64,000 nt of DNA, from assembly GCA_020438485.1 (NCBI GenBank), contig JAGQUM010000001.1:19464-83463 (forward strand), written 5' to 3'. Origin of the DNA: Thermoleophilia bacterium. Lineage in GTDB: Bacteria; Actinomycetota; Thermoleophilia; Miltoncostaeales; Miltoncostaeaceae. Within the stretch, counting starts at the first letter, position 1. The number at the start of each line of letters is the position of its first letter. The translations under genes were made by a program, and so were the position numbers. Under the pieces are notes generated by a model. The model saw nothing but the letters and a program-made list of their open reading frames with translations. It was not told the DNA's origin and made no database searches. Below, piece after piece: positions 51,267 to 59,706 of the stretch.

Positions 51267-51634
51267 GCGCGCTTACGTGGCTGCTGGTGGCACTGGCGGG
51301 CGGCGCGGGGGCCGTGGCGCGTCTGGGTGCGGGGGAGTGGGTCACGCGCCGGGCGCCGCGGGACTTCCCGTGGGGCACGTTCGCCGTGAACCAGGCGGGC
51401 GCGTGCGCGCTCGGCGCGCTCGTCGGCGCCGGACCATCGGCGCGCATGGCCGTGGTGGCCGGTGCGGGCTTCCTCGGGGCCTTCACGACGTTCTCGACGT
51501 GGATGCTGGAGGCCGACCGGCTCGACGAGGCCCGGCGCCCGGGGGCGGCGGGCGCGTACGTCGTGTTGAGCGTCGTCGCCGGCGTGGCGGCGTTCCTCAT
51601 CGGCCGGGCGGCGACCGGCGGCACGCTCTTCTGA
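51263..51634 (+). CDS. crcB: Fluoride channel protein CrcB (Fluc), second copy
   Basis: A 123-aa partner with GGAGAVARLGAGEWV, FPWGTFAVNQAGACALGALV and GAGFLGAFTTFSTWMLEADR. The FTTFST pore signature is intact, and an Asn-to-Gln-type difference (AVNQAG, where the family and first copy have ANLVG) is a typical asymmetry of heteromeric pairs. The two probably form a heterodimeric fluoride exporter, as in many Gram-positive bacteria. No fluoride riboswitch was recognised upstream. Confidence 0.93.
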   Translation: MSALTWLLVALAGGAGAVARLGAGEWVTRRAPRDFPWGTFAVNQAGACALGALVGAGPSARMAVVAGAGFLGAFTTFSTWMLEADRLDEARRPGAAGAYVVLSVVAGVAAFLIGRAATGGTLF

Positions 51635-51707
51635 GCGTTCTCAGGATTCCCCCGGGCGCGCGTGCGAGGGTGGGCGACACCACACACTCCACACATCGGG
51701 AGCGAGC

Positions 51708-52508
51708 ATGAGCGACCACGTGCACGGCCTCCGCCAGGACATGGGCACGCTGATGACACGCCGGCGCGCGCTGGCCGCGTTCGGAGCAGGGGCGCTGGGC
51801 GTCGTGGCAGGGTGCGGCGGCTCTGGCACCGCGTCCCGGGCGCCGTCCACCACCGCCACCTCGTCTGCCGCTGGTGTGCCGCGCGACCCGATTCCCGAGG
51901 AGACGGCGGGCCCGTACCCCGGTGACGGCTCAAACGGCCCCAACGCGCTCGACGACGCCGGCATCGTGCGTCGCGACATCCGCTCGAGCGTCGGCATCGG
52001 TTCGGCGACCGCCGAGGGGGTGCCGCTGGCGCTCGCCATGGCGATCGTCACCGCCGCCGGCGAGCCCGTGGCCGGCGCGGCGGTGTACGCGTGGCACTGC
52101 GACCGCGACGGCAACTACTCGCTGTACGCGTCCGGACTGGAGAACGAGAACTACCTGCGAGGAGTGCAGGCGGCGGGCGCGGACGGCAAGGTGACGTTCC
52201 GGTCGGTGTTCCCCGGGTGTTACGCGGGACGGTGGCCGCACGTCCACTTCGAGGTGTACGCGTCGCTCGCCCACGCGCTGGAGGCCGGGCCCATCGTCGC
52301 GACGTCCCAGATCGCGCTGCCCAAGGCCGAATGCGACGCGACCTACGCCACCGACGGGTACGCGACGAGCGCCGGGAACCTTGCCGGGATCAGCCTCGCG
52401 GCCGACAACGTGTTCGGGGACGACGGGGCCGTGCACCAGCTGGCCACGATGACCGGTGACGCCGCCAGTGGCTTCACCGCCGCGCTGACGGTGCCCGTCG
52501 CGCACTAG
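51708..52508 (+). CDS. Secreted intradiol-dioxygenase-like lipoprotein
   Basis: The 266-aa protein begins MSDHVHGLRQDMGT and then a Tat/lipoprotein-like signal (TRRRALAAFGAGALGVVAGC, lipobox VVAGC). After a Ser/Thr/Ala linker comes the dioxygenase core: PIPEETAGPYPGDGSN, a beta domain with VYAWHCDRDGNYSLY, and FPGCYAGRWPHVHFEVY. The two Tyr and two His (YAGRWPHVH) expected as iron ligands are present. Such exported proteins may cleave catechol-like aromatics outside the cell; the substrate is unknown. ATG 51708 is preceded by GGGAGCG. Confidence 0.86.
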   Translation: MSDHVHGLRQDMGTLMTRRRALAAFGAGALGVVAGCGGSGTASRAPSTTATSSAAGVPRDPIPEETAGPYPGDGSNGPNALDDAGIVRRDIRSSVGIGSATAEGVPLALAMAIVTAAGEPVAGAAVYAWHCDRDGNYSLYASGLENENYLRGVQAAGADGKVTFRSVFPGCYAGRWPHVHFEVYASLAHALEAGPIVATSQIALPKAECDATYATDGYATSAGNLAGISLAADNVFGDDGAVHQLATMTGDAASGFTAALTVPVAH

Positions 52509-52512
52509 GGGT

Positions 52513-52541
52513 GGGTGGGGCTCACCGCCGGGGCCCCACCC
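52513..52541. terminator. Hairpin between convergent genes
   Basis: A 9-bp perfect stem (52513-52521 with 52533-52541) with an 11-nt loop lies 4 bp after the dioxygenase-like stop and before the convergent MT0933-like gene. Confidence 0.65.
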
Positions 52542-52572
52542 GGGTCTCATCCGAGCCCCGCGCCCCCGGACA

Positions 52573-52761
52573 TCAGCGGTTGCCCTCCACCGTGTCGCCC
52601 TCGCCGGTGTGCTCCTGCGCGAAGTCCTGGGCCTTGTCGACCTGGTCCTTGTACTTGCCGCCGGTCTTCTCGTCGACTATGTCGCCGGCCTTCTCGATGG
52701 CCTGGTCGACCTTGTCGTCGGACTTGTTGAACAGGTCCTTCGCCTTGTCCAGCATGCCCAT
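52573..52761 (-). CDS. MT0933-type (Rv0909-like) antitoxin family protein
   Basis: A 62-aa, highly charged helical protein: GMLDKAKDLFNKSDDKVDQA, IEKAGDIVDEKTGGKYKDQV, then DKAQDFAQEHTGEG. The DKTGGKY/ (K/D)QVDKAQ pattern is that of the MT0933/Rv0909 antitoxin family. In mycobacteria it pairs with a toxin gene, but no toxin is next to it here, so a general stress-protein role is also possible. Confidence 0.75.
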   Translation of the reverse strand: MGMLDKAKDLFNKSDDKVDQAIEKAGDIVDEKTGGKYKDQVDKAQDFAQEHTGEGDTVEGNR

Positions 52762-52873
52762 GGGTGCGCCTCCTGTGGGTGAGCCTCGTGTCGATGGGCC
52801 GATCGGCCGGCCCCCCGCATCATCACGACAGCGTGGGCGGGGGGGAAGTTACGCGGTCGCCCGGGGCGCCCCG

Positions 52874-53566
52874 CTACTCCTCCTGCGCCGTGGGTCGCAG
52901 CGTCAACTCGTTGATGGACACGCCGTGCGGCCGTTCCAGCACGAACGCCACGGCGGCGGCGACGTCCGACGGCTCGACGTGCGGGATGTCGGGGATGTCG
53001 TCGAAGAACGGTGTGTCCACCACGCCGGGCGACAGCAGGGTGACGCGCACGCCCAGCGGGGCGAACTGCTTGCGGGCCGACTCCGCCATCCCGGTGACGG
53101 CCCACTTCGACGCGGAGTACACGGACCCCGGCAGCGCCACCCTGCCCGCGACGGAGCCCGTCAGGATGAGGGTGCCCTTCGCCTGCACGAGGTCGTCGAA
53201 CGTGGCCCTGATGGTGATGGCGGCGCCGTAGACGTTGGTGAGGATCATGCGGCGCCAGTGCTCGGGCGATTCGGCGGTGAAGCCCCTGGTGGCGCCGAAG
53301 CCGGCGTTGGCGAACACCGCGTCGATACGGCCGAACGCGCCTCGTGCCGCGGCTGCCATGGCCTCCACCTGATCCCACTCGGTGACGTCGGTGGGCACGG
53401 CCAGCGCGGCGTCGCGCCCTCCCATGTCGGCCACCAGCGCCTCGAGCGCGTCCGCGCGGCGCGCCGCGAGCGCCACCCGCCAGCCGTCGGCGGCGGCGCG
53501 GCGGGCGACGGCCTCGCCGATGCCGCTGGACGCCCCCGTGATGAGCAGGACGGGCGAATCGCTCAT
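52874..53566 (-). CDS. Short-chain dehydrogenase/reductase
   Basis: A classical 230-aa SDR. The cofactor motif is LLITGASSGIGEAV, then AVFANAGFG, the catalytic Ser in LILTGSVAGRVALPGS and YSASKWAVTG with Tyr and Lys, followed by LLSPGVVDTPFF. The residue after the second strand (LAARRADAL) has basic residues, which suggests NADP(H). Substrate unknown. It stands alone, followed by the convergent-facing hypothetical genes. Confidence 0.93.
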   Translation of the reverse strand: MSDSPVLLITGASSGIGEAVARRAAADGWRVALAARRADALEALVADMGGRDAALAVPTDVTEWDQVEAMAAAARGAFGRIDAVFANAGFGATRGFTAESPEHWRRMILTNVYGAAITIRATFDDLVQAKGTLILTGSVAGRVALPGSVYSASKWAVTGMAESARKQFAPLGVRVTLLSPGVVDTPFFDDIPDIPHVEPSDVAAAVAFVLERPHGVSINELTLRPTAQEE

Positions 53567-53657
53567 GCGGCGGATCCTACGCCCGCCTCGCGCGGGTGCG
53601 TGGGCCCCGAGGAGCGGGTGGCGTTCCCGGCGGGCGTCCCCGCCGGGAGGCCCTGCG

Positions 53658-54377
53658 TCAGTAGCCGGGGGGAGGCGGGGGAGGCCCGGACGGCGGGGGC
53701 GGCGGCGGGGCCTGGGGGTGATCGGGCGCCGGCGCGACGGGCGGCAGCGCGCCGGTCGCCGGGTTGCACGCCACCCGCAGGGGGTCCACCACGCGGGCGT
53801 CCTTCTCGAGCAGGCTCGGCCAGTCCTCGGTCTGCAGGTTGCTGTAGACGCTCAGACGGCTCGAGTACGACATCGCGAACACGAGGGACTCGCGGAACCG
53901 GGGCGACAGCCTGCCCGTGAACACGATGGAGAACCACGCCAGCAGGCCGCCGCCCATCAGCAGGGGGCCCATGCCGTAGCTGAGGATGGCCGTCGGGATG
54001 GCGTGCAGGAAGCGGAGCCCCGTCTTGACCCGGTCGTAGCGCTCCATGGCCGGCGGGATCTCCATGTCGGCGTCGAACGTCTGGCCGGGGGGCGGCGAGA
54101 CGAACGCGGGGAACCGCTCGGTCAGCAGGCACGCGTACGCCATGGTGGCCACGCTGTAGCGCTGGTACTTCGTGACGAGGTTGTAGAGCCCCTCGGGGAA
54201 CCGGCCCGTGAACACGATGGCGAACCATGCGATCACGACGCACACGATCGCGACGATCCCGAGCAGGCACAGCACGATGAAGTGCGGGATGGCGAGGACC
54301 GGACGAAAGAACGCCGTCAGGCGGCTGCGCGTGGGCGGCTCGGGAATGCAGAGAAAGCGGGCCTGACGTGGCTCCAC
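53658..54377 (-). CDS. Tandem DUF4389 membrane protein with Pro-rich tail
   Basis: The 239-aa protein has two DUF4389 units: FRPVLAIPHFIVLCLLGIV to AWFAIVFTGRFPEGLYNLV, TKYQRYSVATMAYACLLTER, and then GMGPLLMGGGLLAWFSIVF, TGRLSPRFRESLVFAMSYS, SRLSVYSNLQTEDWPSL. DUF4389 proteins are actinobacterial membrane proteins of unknown function. After the second unit comes a Pro-rich tail (PPPPPPSGPPPPPPGY). GTG 54377 is chosen for its GGACGG site; the upstream frame is non-homologous. Confidence 0.85.
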   Translation of the reverse strand: MEPRQARFLCIPEPPTRSRLTAFFRPVLAIPHFIVLCLLGIVAIVCVVIAWFAIVFTGRFPEGLYNLVTKYQRYSVATMAYACLLTERFPAFVSPPPGQTFDADMEIPPAMERYDRVKTGLRFLHAIPTAILSYGMGPLLMGGGLLAWFSIVFTGRLSPRFRESLVFAMSYSSRLSVYSNLQTEDWPSLLEKDARVVDPLRVACNPATGALPPVAPAPDHPQAPPPPPPSGPPPPPPGY

Positions 54378-54441
54378 GGGGGCCGTCCTTTGGCTGGGGG
54401 ATGGTCGCGTCCCAAGGCTAACCCGCCCCGGGCGCGCGGCG

Positions 54442-54984
54442 TTACCCCCGGCCGCCGGTGTGAGCCGATCCTTGGCCGCTGTCGCCCTGGCCCTGGGCGG
54501 GCAGGTCTCCCCACGCCGCCTTGGCGCCCATGTGCCCCGTGCGGGCCGCCCAGACCGTGCACACGGCGGTGGACGCCAGGAGCACGACGAGCACGGCGAT
54601 GCCCGCGCCCCGCCCGCGCAGCGCGTTGCCGGCACGGCCGAGGATGCCCGGCGCGCGGCCGCGCCACTCGCGGGCGGCGTACGCCGCGGCGGCGAGGAAT
54701 GCCAGGATCGCGATGGTGCGGGTCTGCTCGCCCAGCTCGGCGTGCTGGCTCAACACCGACGAGTGGTCGACCCGCTCCTCCAGCGGCTCCCCGCTCATCA
54801 CGGCGAACTGCGCGCCCAGCATCCCGGCCGTCGCCGTGACGAGCGCACCCAGCGCCAGCGCCCGGCGCCACGGCGCCCAGACGGCGGCGGCGAGCGCCAG
54901 CACGAGCGTGAGGGGGATCATCACGACGGGTACGTGCACCAGCAGGGGGTGCGCGGGCAGCCCCAGGATCGTGCCGAGTTCCAC
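54442..54984 (-). CDS. DUF2231-like membrane protein
   Basis: The 180-aa protein starts MELGTILGLPAHPLLVHVPV, which is the DUF2231 signature (LPAHPLLVHFP). Four membrane segments follow, with a conserved GALVTATAGMLGAQ, SGEPLEERVDHS and HAELGEQT region. The C terminus is Gly/Gln-rich and polar. The function of the family is unknown; some members may bind heme or iron by the conserved His. It is transcribed towards the DUF4389 gene 64 bp away. Confidence 0.82.
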   Translation of the reverse strand: MELGTILGLPAHPLLVHVPVVMIPLTLVLALAAAVWAPWRRALALGALVTATAGMLGAQFAVMSGEPLEERVDHSSVLSQHAELGEQTRTIAILAFLAAAAYAAREWRGRAPGILGRAGNALRGRGAGIAVLVVLLASTAVCTVWAARTGHMGAKAAWGDLPAQGQGDSGQGSAHTGGRG

Positions 54985-55090
54985 TGTCGCTCCTTCGTCC
55001 GGTTGTCCCCGTCATGCTGCGTGACGGGCCGGTCAACGATCCACTCCCGGACTTCCAAGAAACGGGAAACGCCGGTGCGGGGGACGGCGG

Positions 55091-56470
55091 TCAGGGGGCG
55101 GCGGGCAGCCGCACGAGCGCGACGATGCCCCCGCCCGGACCGGCGTCCAGGCGGACGGTGCCGCCGTCGGCCTCGACCATGCGTTTCACGATGGCGAGGC
55201 CGAGGCCGGAGCCGCCCCGGTCGCGGCGGTCCGTCCAGAAGCGGTCGAACGCGTGGGCGCGGGCCTCGTCCGACATCCCCCGTCCCTCGTCCGCGACGGT
55301 CAGCGTGACCGCGTCCCCCGGGCCGCCGGCCGCCCGGATCGTGACCCGGGTGCCCGGCCGCGAGGCCTCCAGGGCGTTGGCGACGAGGTTGTCGATGATC
55401 TGCTCGAGCGCGTCGTCGGACGCGAGCGCCCGCAGGCCGGGGGTGACGTCGGCGTCGAGGGCGACGCCCTGTTCCTCGGCCACCGGGCGCCACACCGCCG
55501 TGCGCTCGGCCGTGATCGCCGCGACGTCGCGGGCCGCGGCCCGGCGTGCGCGCCGGTCGGCGCGGGCGAGGGCCAGCAGGCCGTTGACGAGCCGCGCGAG
55601 GCGGTCGACCTCGGCCAGCGCGCCGTCCGCCTCGTTCCGCGCGTCCTCGGGCAGGTCGTACTGCAGGTTCTCGATGCGCAGCCGTAGGGCTGTGAGCGGG
55701 CTGCGCAACTGGTGGGACGCGTCGGCGACGAACTGCTCCTGCGTGCCCACCGTCCGCTGGAGCCGGGCGACCATGTCGTTGAAGGCGGCCGCCAGCTCAC
55801 GGACCTCCGGCGGCCCCTCGGACGCGTCGGCGCGCTCGCCGAGGTCGCCCGCCGCGACGCGACGCGCCGATCCTCGGAGGTCGAGCAGCGGGGATCCCAC
55901 CCAGCGGGCCAGCCACCAGCCCACCAGGGCGGTCGCGGCCAGCACGCCCGCGGCGATGGCCCCGAGGGCCAGGCGGTAGCGGCGGGCCTGGGCGTCGACG
56001 CGCGACGTGGGGACCGTGGCCCTGACGGCGCCGAACACGCGCCCGCCGGATGCCACGGGCACGGCCACGTACAGCAGGTCGGCACCGAGCGTGTCCGAGC
56101 GGCGCTGGCCGGTGGCCACCCTCCCCGCGAGGGCGGCCGACACCTCGGGGCGGGTCGAGAAGTCGCGTCCCAGCGGCCGGGCGACGCTCGAGTCGGCCTC
56201 CAGCAGCCCGCGTGCGTTCACGACGACCACCCGGACCCCCGTCGAGCGGCCGTACGCCGCCACCGTGTCACGCACGCGCCCCACCGAGCCGGGGCGCTCG
56301 CCCTGAAGATCGTCCTCCACCAGGGCCGCCAGAGCGACGGCGTCACGTTCCACCCGTTGCTGCAGGTCGTGGTGTTGGCTGGAGCGCTGGACGATCGCGA
56401 GGGGGACCTCGAGCACGGCCAGGACGATCGCGGCGAGCACCACGTACGTGGCGACCAGCCGCCGCGTCAT
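55091..56470 (-). CDS. HAMP-domain sensor histidine kinase
   Basis: The 459-aa kinase has two membrane helices (residues ~6-28 and ~167-187), an extracytoplasmic sensor of ~135 residues, a HAMP domain, and a kinase core: H-box FVADASHQLRSPLTALRLR with His253, N-box IIDNLVANALEA, G1 VADEGRGMSDEA and G2 RGGSGLGLAIVKRM. It should phosphorylate the response regulator encoded just upstream, whose stop its ATG overlaps (ATGA). Confidence 0.95.
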   Translation of the reverse strand: MTRRLVATYVVLAAIVLAVLEVPLAIVQRSSQHHDLQQRVERDAVALAALVEDDLQGERPGSVGRVRDTVAAYGRSTGVRVVVVNARGLLEADSSVARPLGRDFSTRPEVSAALAGRVATGQRRSDTLGADLLYVAVPVASGGRVFGAVRATVPTSRVDAQARRYRLALGAIAAGVLAATALVGWWLARWVGSPLLDLRGSARRVAAGDLGERADASEGPPEVRELAAAFNDMVARLQRTVGTQEQFVADASHQLRSPLTALRLRIENLQYDLPEDARNEADGALAEVDRLARLVNGLLALARADRRARRAAARDVAAITAERTAVWRPVAEEQGVALDADVTPGLRALASDDALEQIIDNLVANALEASRPGTRVTIRAAGGPGDAVTLTVADEGRGMSDEARAHAFDRFWTDRRDRGGSGLGLAIVKRMVEADGGTVRLDAGPGGGIVALVRLPAAP

Positions 56471-57129
56471 CGCGGGCGCAGGCGGAAGCCGACCCCGCGC
56501 ACCGTCTCGATCCACGCGGGATCGCCGAGTTTGCGGCGCAGCGCGGACACGTGCACGTCGATCGTCTTCGTGGGGCCGTACCAGCGGCTGCCCCACACGT
56601 CCTCGAGGATGCGGCGCCGGTCGAACGCCGCGCCCGGGTCCACGGCGAGCAGCGCCAGCAGGTCGAACTCCTTCGGCGTGAGTGCCACCTCCGCACCGTC
56701 CAGCGTGACGCGATGCTCGCGCAGGTCGATGTGCAGCGGCCCCACGTCGAGCGACGTCGCCTCCGGAACGGGGGCGGCCTCGTTGACGCGGCGCATGACG
56801 GCGTGGATGCGGGCGATCAACTCCCGCAGGCCGAACGGCTTCACGACGTAGTCGTCGGCGCCGATCTCGAGGCCCACGACACGGTCCACCTCCTCGCCGC
56901 GCGCCGTCACCATGATGATGGGCACCCGGGAGCGCTCGCGCAGGCGGCGTGCCACGGTGAACCCGTCGGTGTCCGGCAGCCGTAGGTCCAGGAGCACCAG
57001 GTCGGGCTCGTTGGCGGCCAGCGCGGCCTCTCCGGTCGCGACACGTTCAACGTCGAACCCCTCGCGCCGCAGGCCGGTCACGAGGGGTCCCGCGATACCG
57101 TCGTCGTCCTCCACCACCAGCAGCCTCAT
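56467..57129 (-). CDS. OmpR-family response regulator
   Basis: The 220-aa regulator has a full receiver (LVVEDDDGIAGP, phospho-acceptor Asp48 in LVLLDLRLPDTDG, Thr in MVTARGE, Lys in YVVKPFGLREL) and an OmpR winged helix (LTPKEFDLLALLAVDPG, VDVHVSALRRKLGDP, TVRGVGFRLR). The genes for it and the kinase are divergent from the ApbE operon with 147 bp between the starts, a layout that suggests it controls that operon and itself. Confidence 0.96.
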   Translation of the reverse strand: MRLLVVEDDDGIAGPLVTGLRREGFDVERVATGEAALAANEPDLVLLDLRLPDTDGFTVARRLRERSRVPIIMVTARGEEVDRVVGLEIGADDYVVKPFGLRELIARIHAVMRRVNEAAPVPEATSLDVGPLHIDLREHRVTLDGAEVALTPKEFDLLALLAVDPGAAFDRRRILEDVWGSRWYGPTKTIDVHVSALRRKLGDPAWIETVRGVGFRLRPR

Positions 57130-57276
57130 GCCCGGATCATGCCCGCCCCGGCCGCGGCCCGCGCGGCTCTTGGGCCTTCCTTTAGGGAACCCGGGGGGAG
57201 TCCCGACGGTTGTTGACCCACCGCGAAGGCGGCCTCCGGCACCGTGGATGGTGCAGTCACGACGAGGAGGTGCAAG

Positions 57277-57609
57277 ATGAACGGAGCGGTTGTCGCGGCG
57301 GCGGGCGCCCTGGTGGGCGTGGCCGGCGTCGCGGGACTCATGAGCATGTCCACGGGTGGCGGCGGCGCGGCGGCGCCCGCGGCGACGGCGCCCCCGGGGG
57401 CCGCCGCGGCCCAGGTGCGCTCGTTCGACGACGTCGTCCCGGCCACCGACCCCACGCGCGTGGTGCGGGTGGCGCCGGCACCGGCGTCCACGGCATACGC
57501 GCCCACGGCCGCCGCGCGCGGCGGCGAGCCGGGCGAGCACGAGCAGGGGGACGAGGCCGGGGACGACCACGGCGGCGGGGAACACGCGGCCCGCGGCGAG
57601 GACGACTGA
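57277..57609 (+). CDS. Membrane-anchored small protein with acidic His-rich tail
   Basis: A 110-aa protein with a good GAGGAGG site at ATG 57277. It begins with an N-terminal hydrophobic segment (VVAAAGALVGVAGVAGLMSM), then an Ala/Thr/Gly-rich linker, a short patch with SFDDVVPATDPTRVVRV, and ends in a His/Asp/Glu-rich tail (GEHEQGDEAGDDHGGGEH then AARGEDD). The tail could bind divalent metals. No family was recognised. It is first in the operon with ApbE and the ferric-reductase-like protein; the last gene (59361) has a similar layout. Confidence 0.65.
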   Translation: MNGAVVAAAGALVGVAGVAGLMSMSTGGGGAAAPAATAPPGAAAAQVRSFDDVVPATDPTRVVRVAPAPASTAYAPTAAARGGEPGEHEQGDEAGDDHGGGEHAARGEDD

Positions 57610-57908
57610 TGGACCCCTCCACCGCCCGCCGCAGCGTGACCGCGGCCGCCCTGGGGATCACCGCCCTGGTGGCGGCCACCGTGGCCCGCGACCCGCTTGC
57701 CCCGGCGCCCACCGGCGCCACACGGCCCGCGGCGGCGGCGGCGTCCGCCGGCGACGCGACGCGCTCGGGCGCCCTGCACGCCGTGGTGGCCGACACGCCG
57801 CGGGGGCCCGAGATCGTCTACGTCACCGCGCCGGTGCAGCCCGCGGGGGTGAGCGCGGCCCCCGCGGGCGCGGCGCCGGCTCCGGTCGCGAGCACCGCGA
57901 GCTCGTGA
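57609..57908 (+). CDS. Small exported or membrane-anchored protein, 99 aa
   Basis: ATG 57609 overlaps the previous stop. The protein has a basic start, a hydrophobic segment (SVTAAALGITALVAATVA) and a long Ala/Pro-rich region with one structured patch (RGPEIVYVTAPV). No FMN-binding domain is present: the patch with SGAL does not match the (S/T)GA(S/T) acceptor motif that ApbE modifies. Its stop overlaps the ApbE GTG by 4 nt, so the genes are coupled. Function unknown. Confidence 0.6.
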   Translation: MDPSTARRSVTAAALGITALVAATVARDPLAPAPTGATRPAAAAASAGDATRSGALHAVVADTPRGPEIVYVTAPVQPAGVSAAPAGAAPAPVASTASS

Positions 57909-58783
57909 GCCACCTGGGATTCCCGGCTATGGGCACGTGGTTCGACCTCCACGTGGAGGGCCCCGACCCGGCCGGCGACCTGGCGGCGCTGGTGGGGGCC
58001 CGCGCCGAGGTTGAGCGCCTGGAGCAGGTGTTCTCGCGCTTTCGCGAGTCGTCGCAGCTGTCGGAGCTCAACCGCCGCCGGGGCGGGCCGCTGGGCGCCG
58101 ACATGCGGCGGGTGGTGGACCTGGCGCTGCGGATGCGAACGCTGACCGGCGGCTGGTTCGACCCCACCGTGGGTGAGGCCGTGCGGGCGGCCGGGTACGA
58201 CAGGCCGTTCGAGCAGATCGGCACCGGGCGCACGGTGACCGCAGCGGCGACGGCGCGGGGCACGTCCCGCGCCACGGTGATCGTCGACCCGGGCGGCGCC
58301 ATCGCGCTGCCCGCGGGCGTGAGCCTCGACCTCGGGGCCATCGCCAAGGGGTACGCGGCCGATGTGGTTTGCGCCCTGCTGGCCGCGCGCGGCCCGAGCC
58401 TGGTGAGCGCGGGCGGGGACATCGCCGCGGCCGGGCCCCGCGGCGAGGGTCCGTGGCCCGTCGCGATCGGCACCCCGGACGGCCGGGTGGTGGCGCTGCT
58501 CGAACACGGCGCGCTCGCCACGTCCGGGGTGGACCGCCGCCGCTGGACATCCGGGGCGGGCGACGAGCGGCACCACGTCATCGACCCACGGTCGGCCCGG
58601 TGCGCCGACACCGACCTGCTGCGCGTCACCGTCGCCGCCGACCGCTGCGCGGTGGCCGACGCGCTCGCCACGGCGCTGCTCGCGTCGGGCGCGGAGAGCG
58701 CCCGCGCCATGTGCAGCGATCTCGACCTGTCCGCCGTGCTGGTACAGCGCGGCGGCGACACCATCCGCACAGGGAGCCTGTAG
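57905..58783 (+). CDS. apbE: FAD:protein FMN transferase ApbE
   Basis: The 292-aa enzyme links FMN to Ser/Thr of flavoproteins by phosphoester. Segments are FPAMGTWFDLHVEG, LEQVFSRFRESSQLSELNR, LDLGAIAKGYAAD, GGDIAAAG and ALATSGVDRRRW, and the C-terminal RCAVADALATALL. Magnesium-binding residues appear in place. It has no obvious signal peptide, unlike many ApbE proteins, so it could act in the cytoplasm. No FMN-binding target domain is encoded nearby. Confidence 0.92.
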   Translation: MSHLGFPAMGTWFDLHVEGPDPAGDLAALVGARAEVERLEQVFSRFRESSQLSELNRRRGGPLGADMRRVVDLALRMRTLTGGWFDPTVGEAVRAAGYDRPFEQIGTGRTVTAAATARGTSRATVIVDPGGAIALPAGVSLDLGAIAKGYAADVVCALLAARGPSLVSAGGDIAAAGPRGEGPWPVAIGTPDGRVVALLEHGALATSGVDRRRWTSGAGDERHHVIDPRSARCADTDLLRVTVAADRCAVADALATALLASGAESARAMCSDLDLSAVLVQRGGDTIRTGSL

Positions 58784-59353
58784 ATGACCCCCGACATGAT
58801 CCCCTGGGTGATCGTCCGCGCGACCGGCGTCACGGCGATCGTGGCCCTCGCCGCCGCCATGGTGGCGGGCCTGCTGGTGCGCACCCGCACACCCGTCGGC
58901 GGCGTGAAGGGCGCGGGCATGGTCGAGCTCCACCGGCTGTTCTCGGCCACCGCCCTGTGGGCCATCGCGGTCCACGGCACGGCGCTGCTGTTCGACACCA
59001 CGATGGTGGTAACCCCGCTGGACCTCCTGGTGCCGGGCGCCATCCCGTATCGCCCGCTGGCCACCGGCATGGGCGTCATCGCCGCCGAGCTGGCGCTGGC
59101 GATCCACCTGTCGTTCCGGTTCCGGGGACGGATCGGCGTCAAGGCCTGGCGGCGCCTGCATTTCCTGACGTACGCGGTGTTCGGCCTCGGGGTCGCCCAC
59201 GGCATCCTCGCCGGCACCGATGCGTCGCGCGGCTGGATGATGGTGACGTACGGCGGCGCCGTCGGCGCCGTGTGCGCTCTCACCGGCTGGCGTGCCGCGA
59301 CGGCCCCGCGCAAGGCCCGCCGCCCGCGCCCTGCCGCGACCGGTGGGGCATGA
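58784..59353 (+). CDS. Ferric reductase-like transmembrane protein (YedZ/MsrQ type)
   Basis: A 189-aa membrane protein with about six helices. The ferric-reductase transmembrane pattern is seen as WVIVRATGVTAIVALAAAM, ELHRLFSATALWAIAVHGTA (His pair HRLFS and VHGT), KAWRRLHFLTYAVFGLGVAH with two further His. Four His on two helices are the expected bis-heme ligands. Length is close to MsrQ. It should carry electrons across the membrane to an extracytoplasmic acceptor. It begins directly after apbE (ATG 58784). Confidence 0.85.
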   Translation: MTPDMIPWVIVRATGVTAIVALAAAMVAGLLVRTRTPVGGVKGAGMVELHRLFSATALWAIAVHGTALLFDTTMVVTPLDLLVPGAIPYRPLATGMGVIAAELALAIHLSFRFRGRIGVKAWRRLHFLTYAVFGLGVAHGILAGTDASRGWMMVTYGGAVGAVCALTGWRAATAPRKARRPRPAATGGA

Positions 59354-59360
59354 TGGGCCC

Positions 59361-59672
59361 GTGGCCGGGAACGAGACACCCGTGACGCGGCGCGGGTCGC
59401 GGAGGCTGGCGACGGCGGGGGCCGCCGTCGCGGTGCTGGCGCTCGTCGCAGGCGGCATCGCGGCCAACGTGGCACTGCTCGACGCCCAGGGATCGGACGG
59501 GTTAGGGCGACTGAGCCCGATCGCGACCGACGCGGACGGCGGCGCCGCGTCCACCGTCGACGCGGTGCCGGCGGGCCCGGCGACCGTTCGCGCGCCCGCC
59601 GCGCCGCCTCGCGGCGACGACCATCGGGACGACGACCACCGCGACGACGGCCACCACGGCGAGGACGACTAG
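59361..59672 (+). CDS. Membrane-anchored small protein with Asp/His-rich tail
   Basis: A 103-aa protein beginning VAGNETPVTRRGS, with a membrane segment (TAGAAVAVLALVAGGIAANV), a short linker and a striking C-terminal tail: RGDDHRDDDHRDDGHHGEDD. The Asp/His repeat is typical of divalent-metal-binding tails. GTG 59361 is 8 bp after the ferric-reductase-like stop. It closes the operon. A role in metal delivery to, or uptake from, the reductase is inferred from position and composition only. Confidence 0.65.
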   Translation: MAGNETPVTRRGSRRLATAGAAVAVLALVAGGIAANVALLDAQGSDGLGRLSPIATDADGGAASTVDAVPAGPATVRAPAAPPRGDDHRDDDHRDDGHHGEDD

Positions 59673-59706
59673 GACCGGAGGCCGGGCCTCCGCCGGGCCG
59701 AGCGGG

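Noticed and set aside
57609..57908. FMN-binding substrate of ApbE
   Set aside because: The SGAL sequence does not match the (S/T)GA(S/T) acceptor motif and no FMN-binding domain is apparent.
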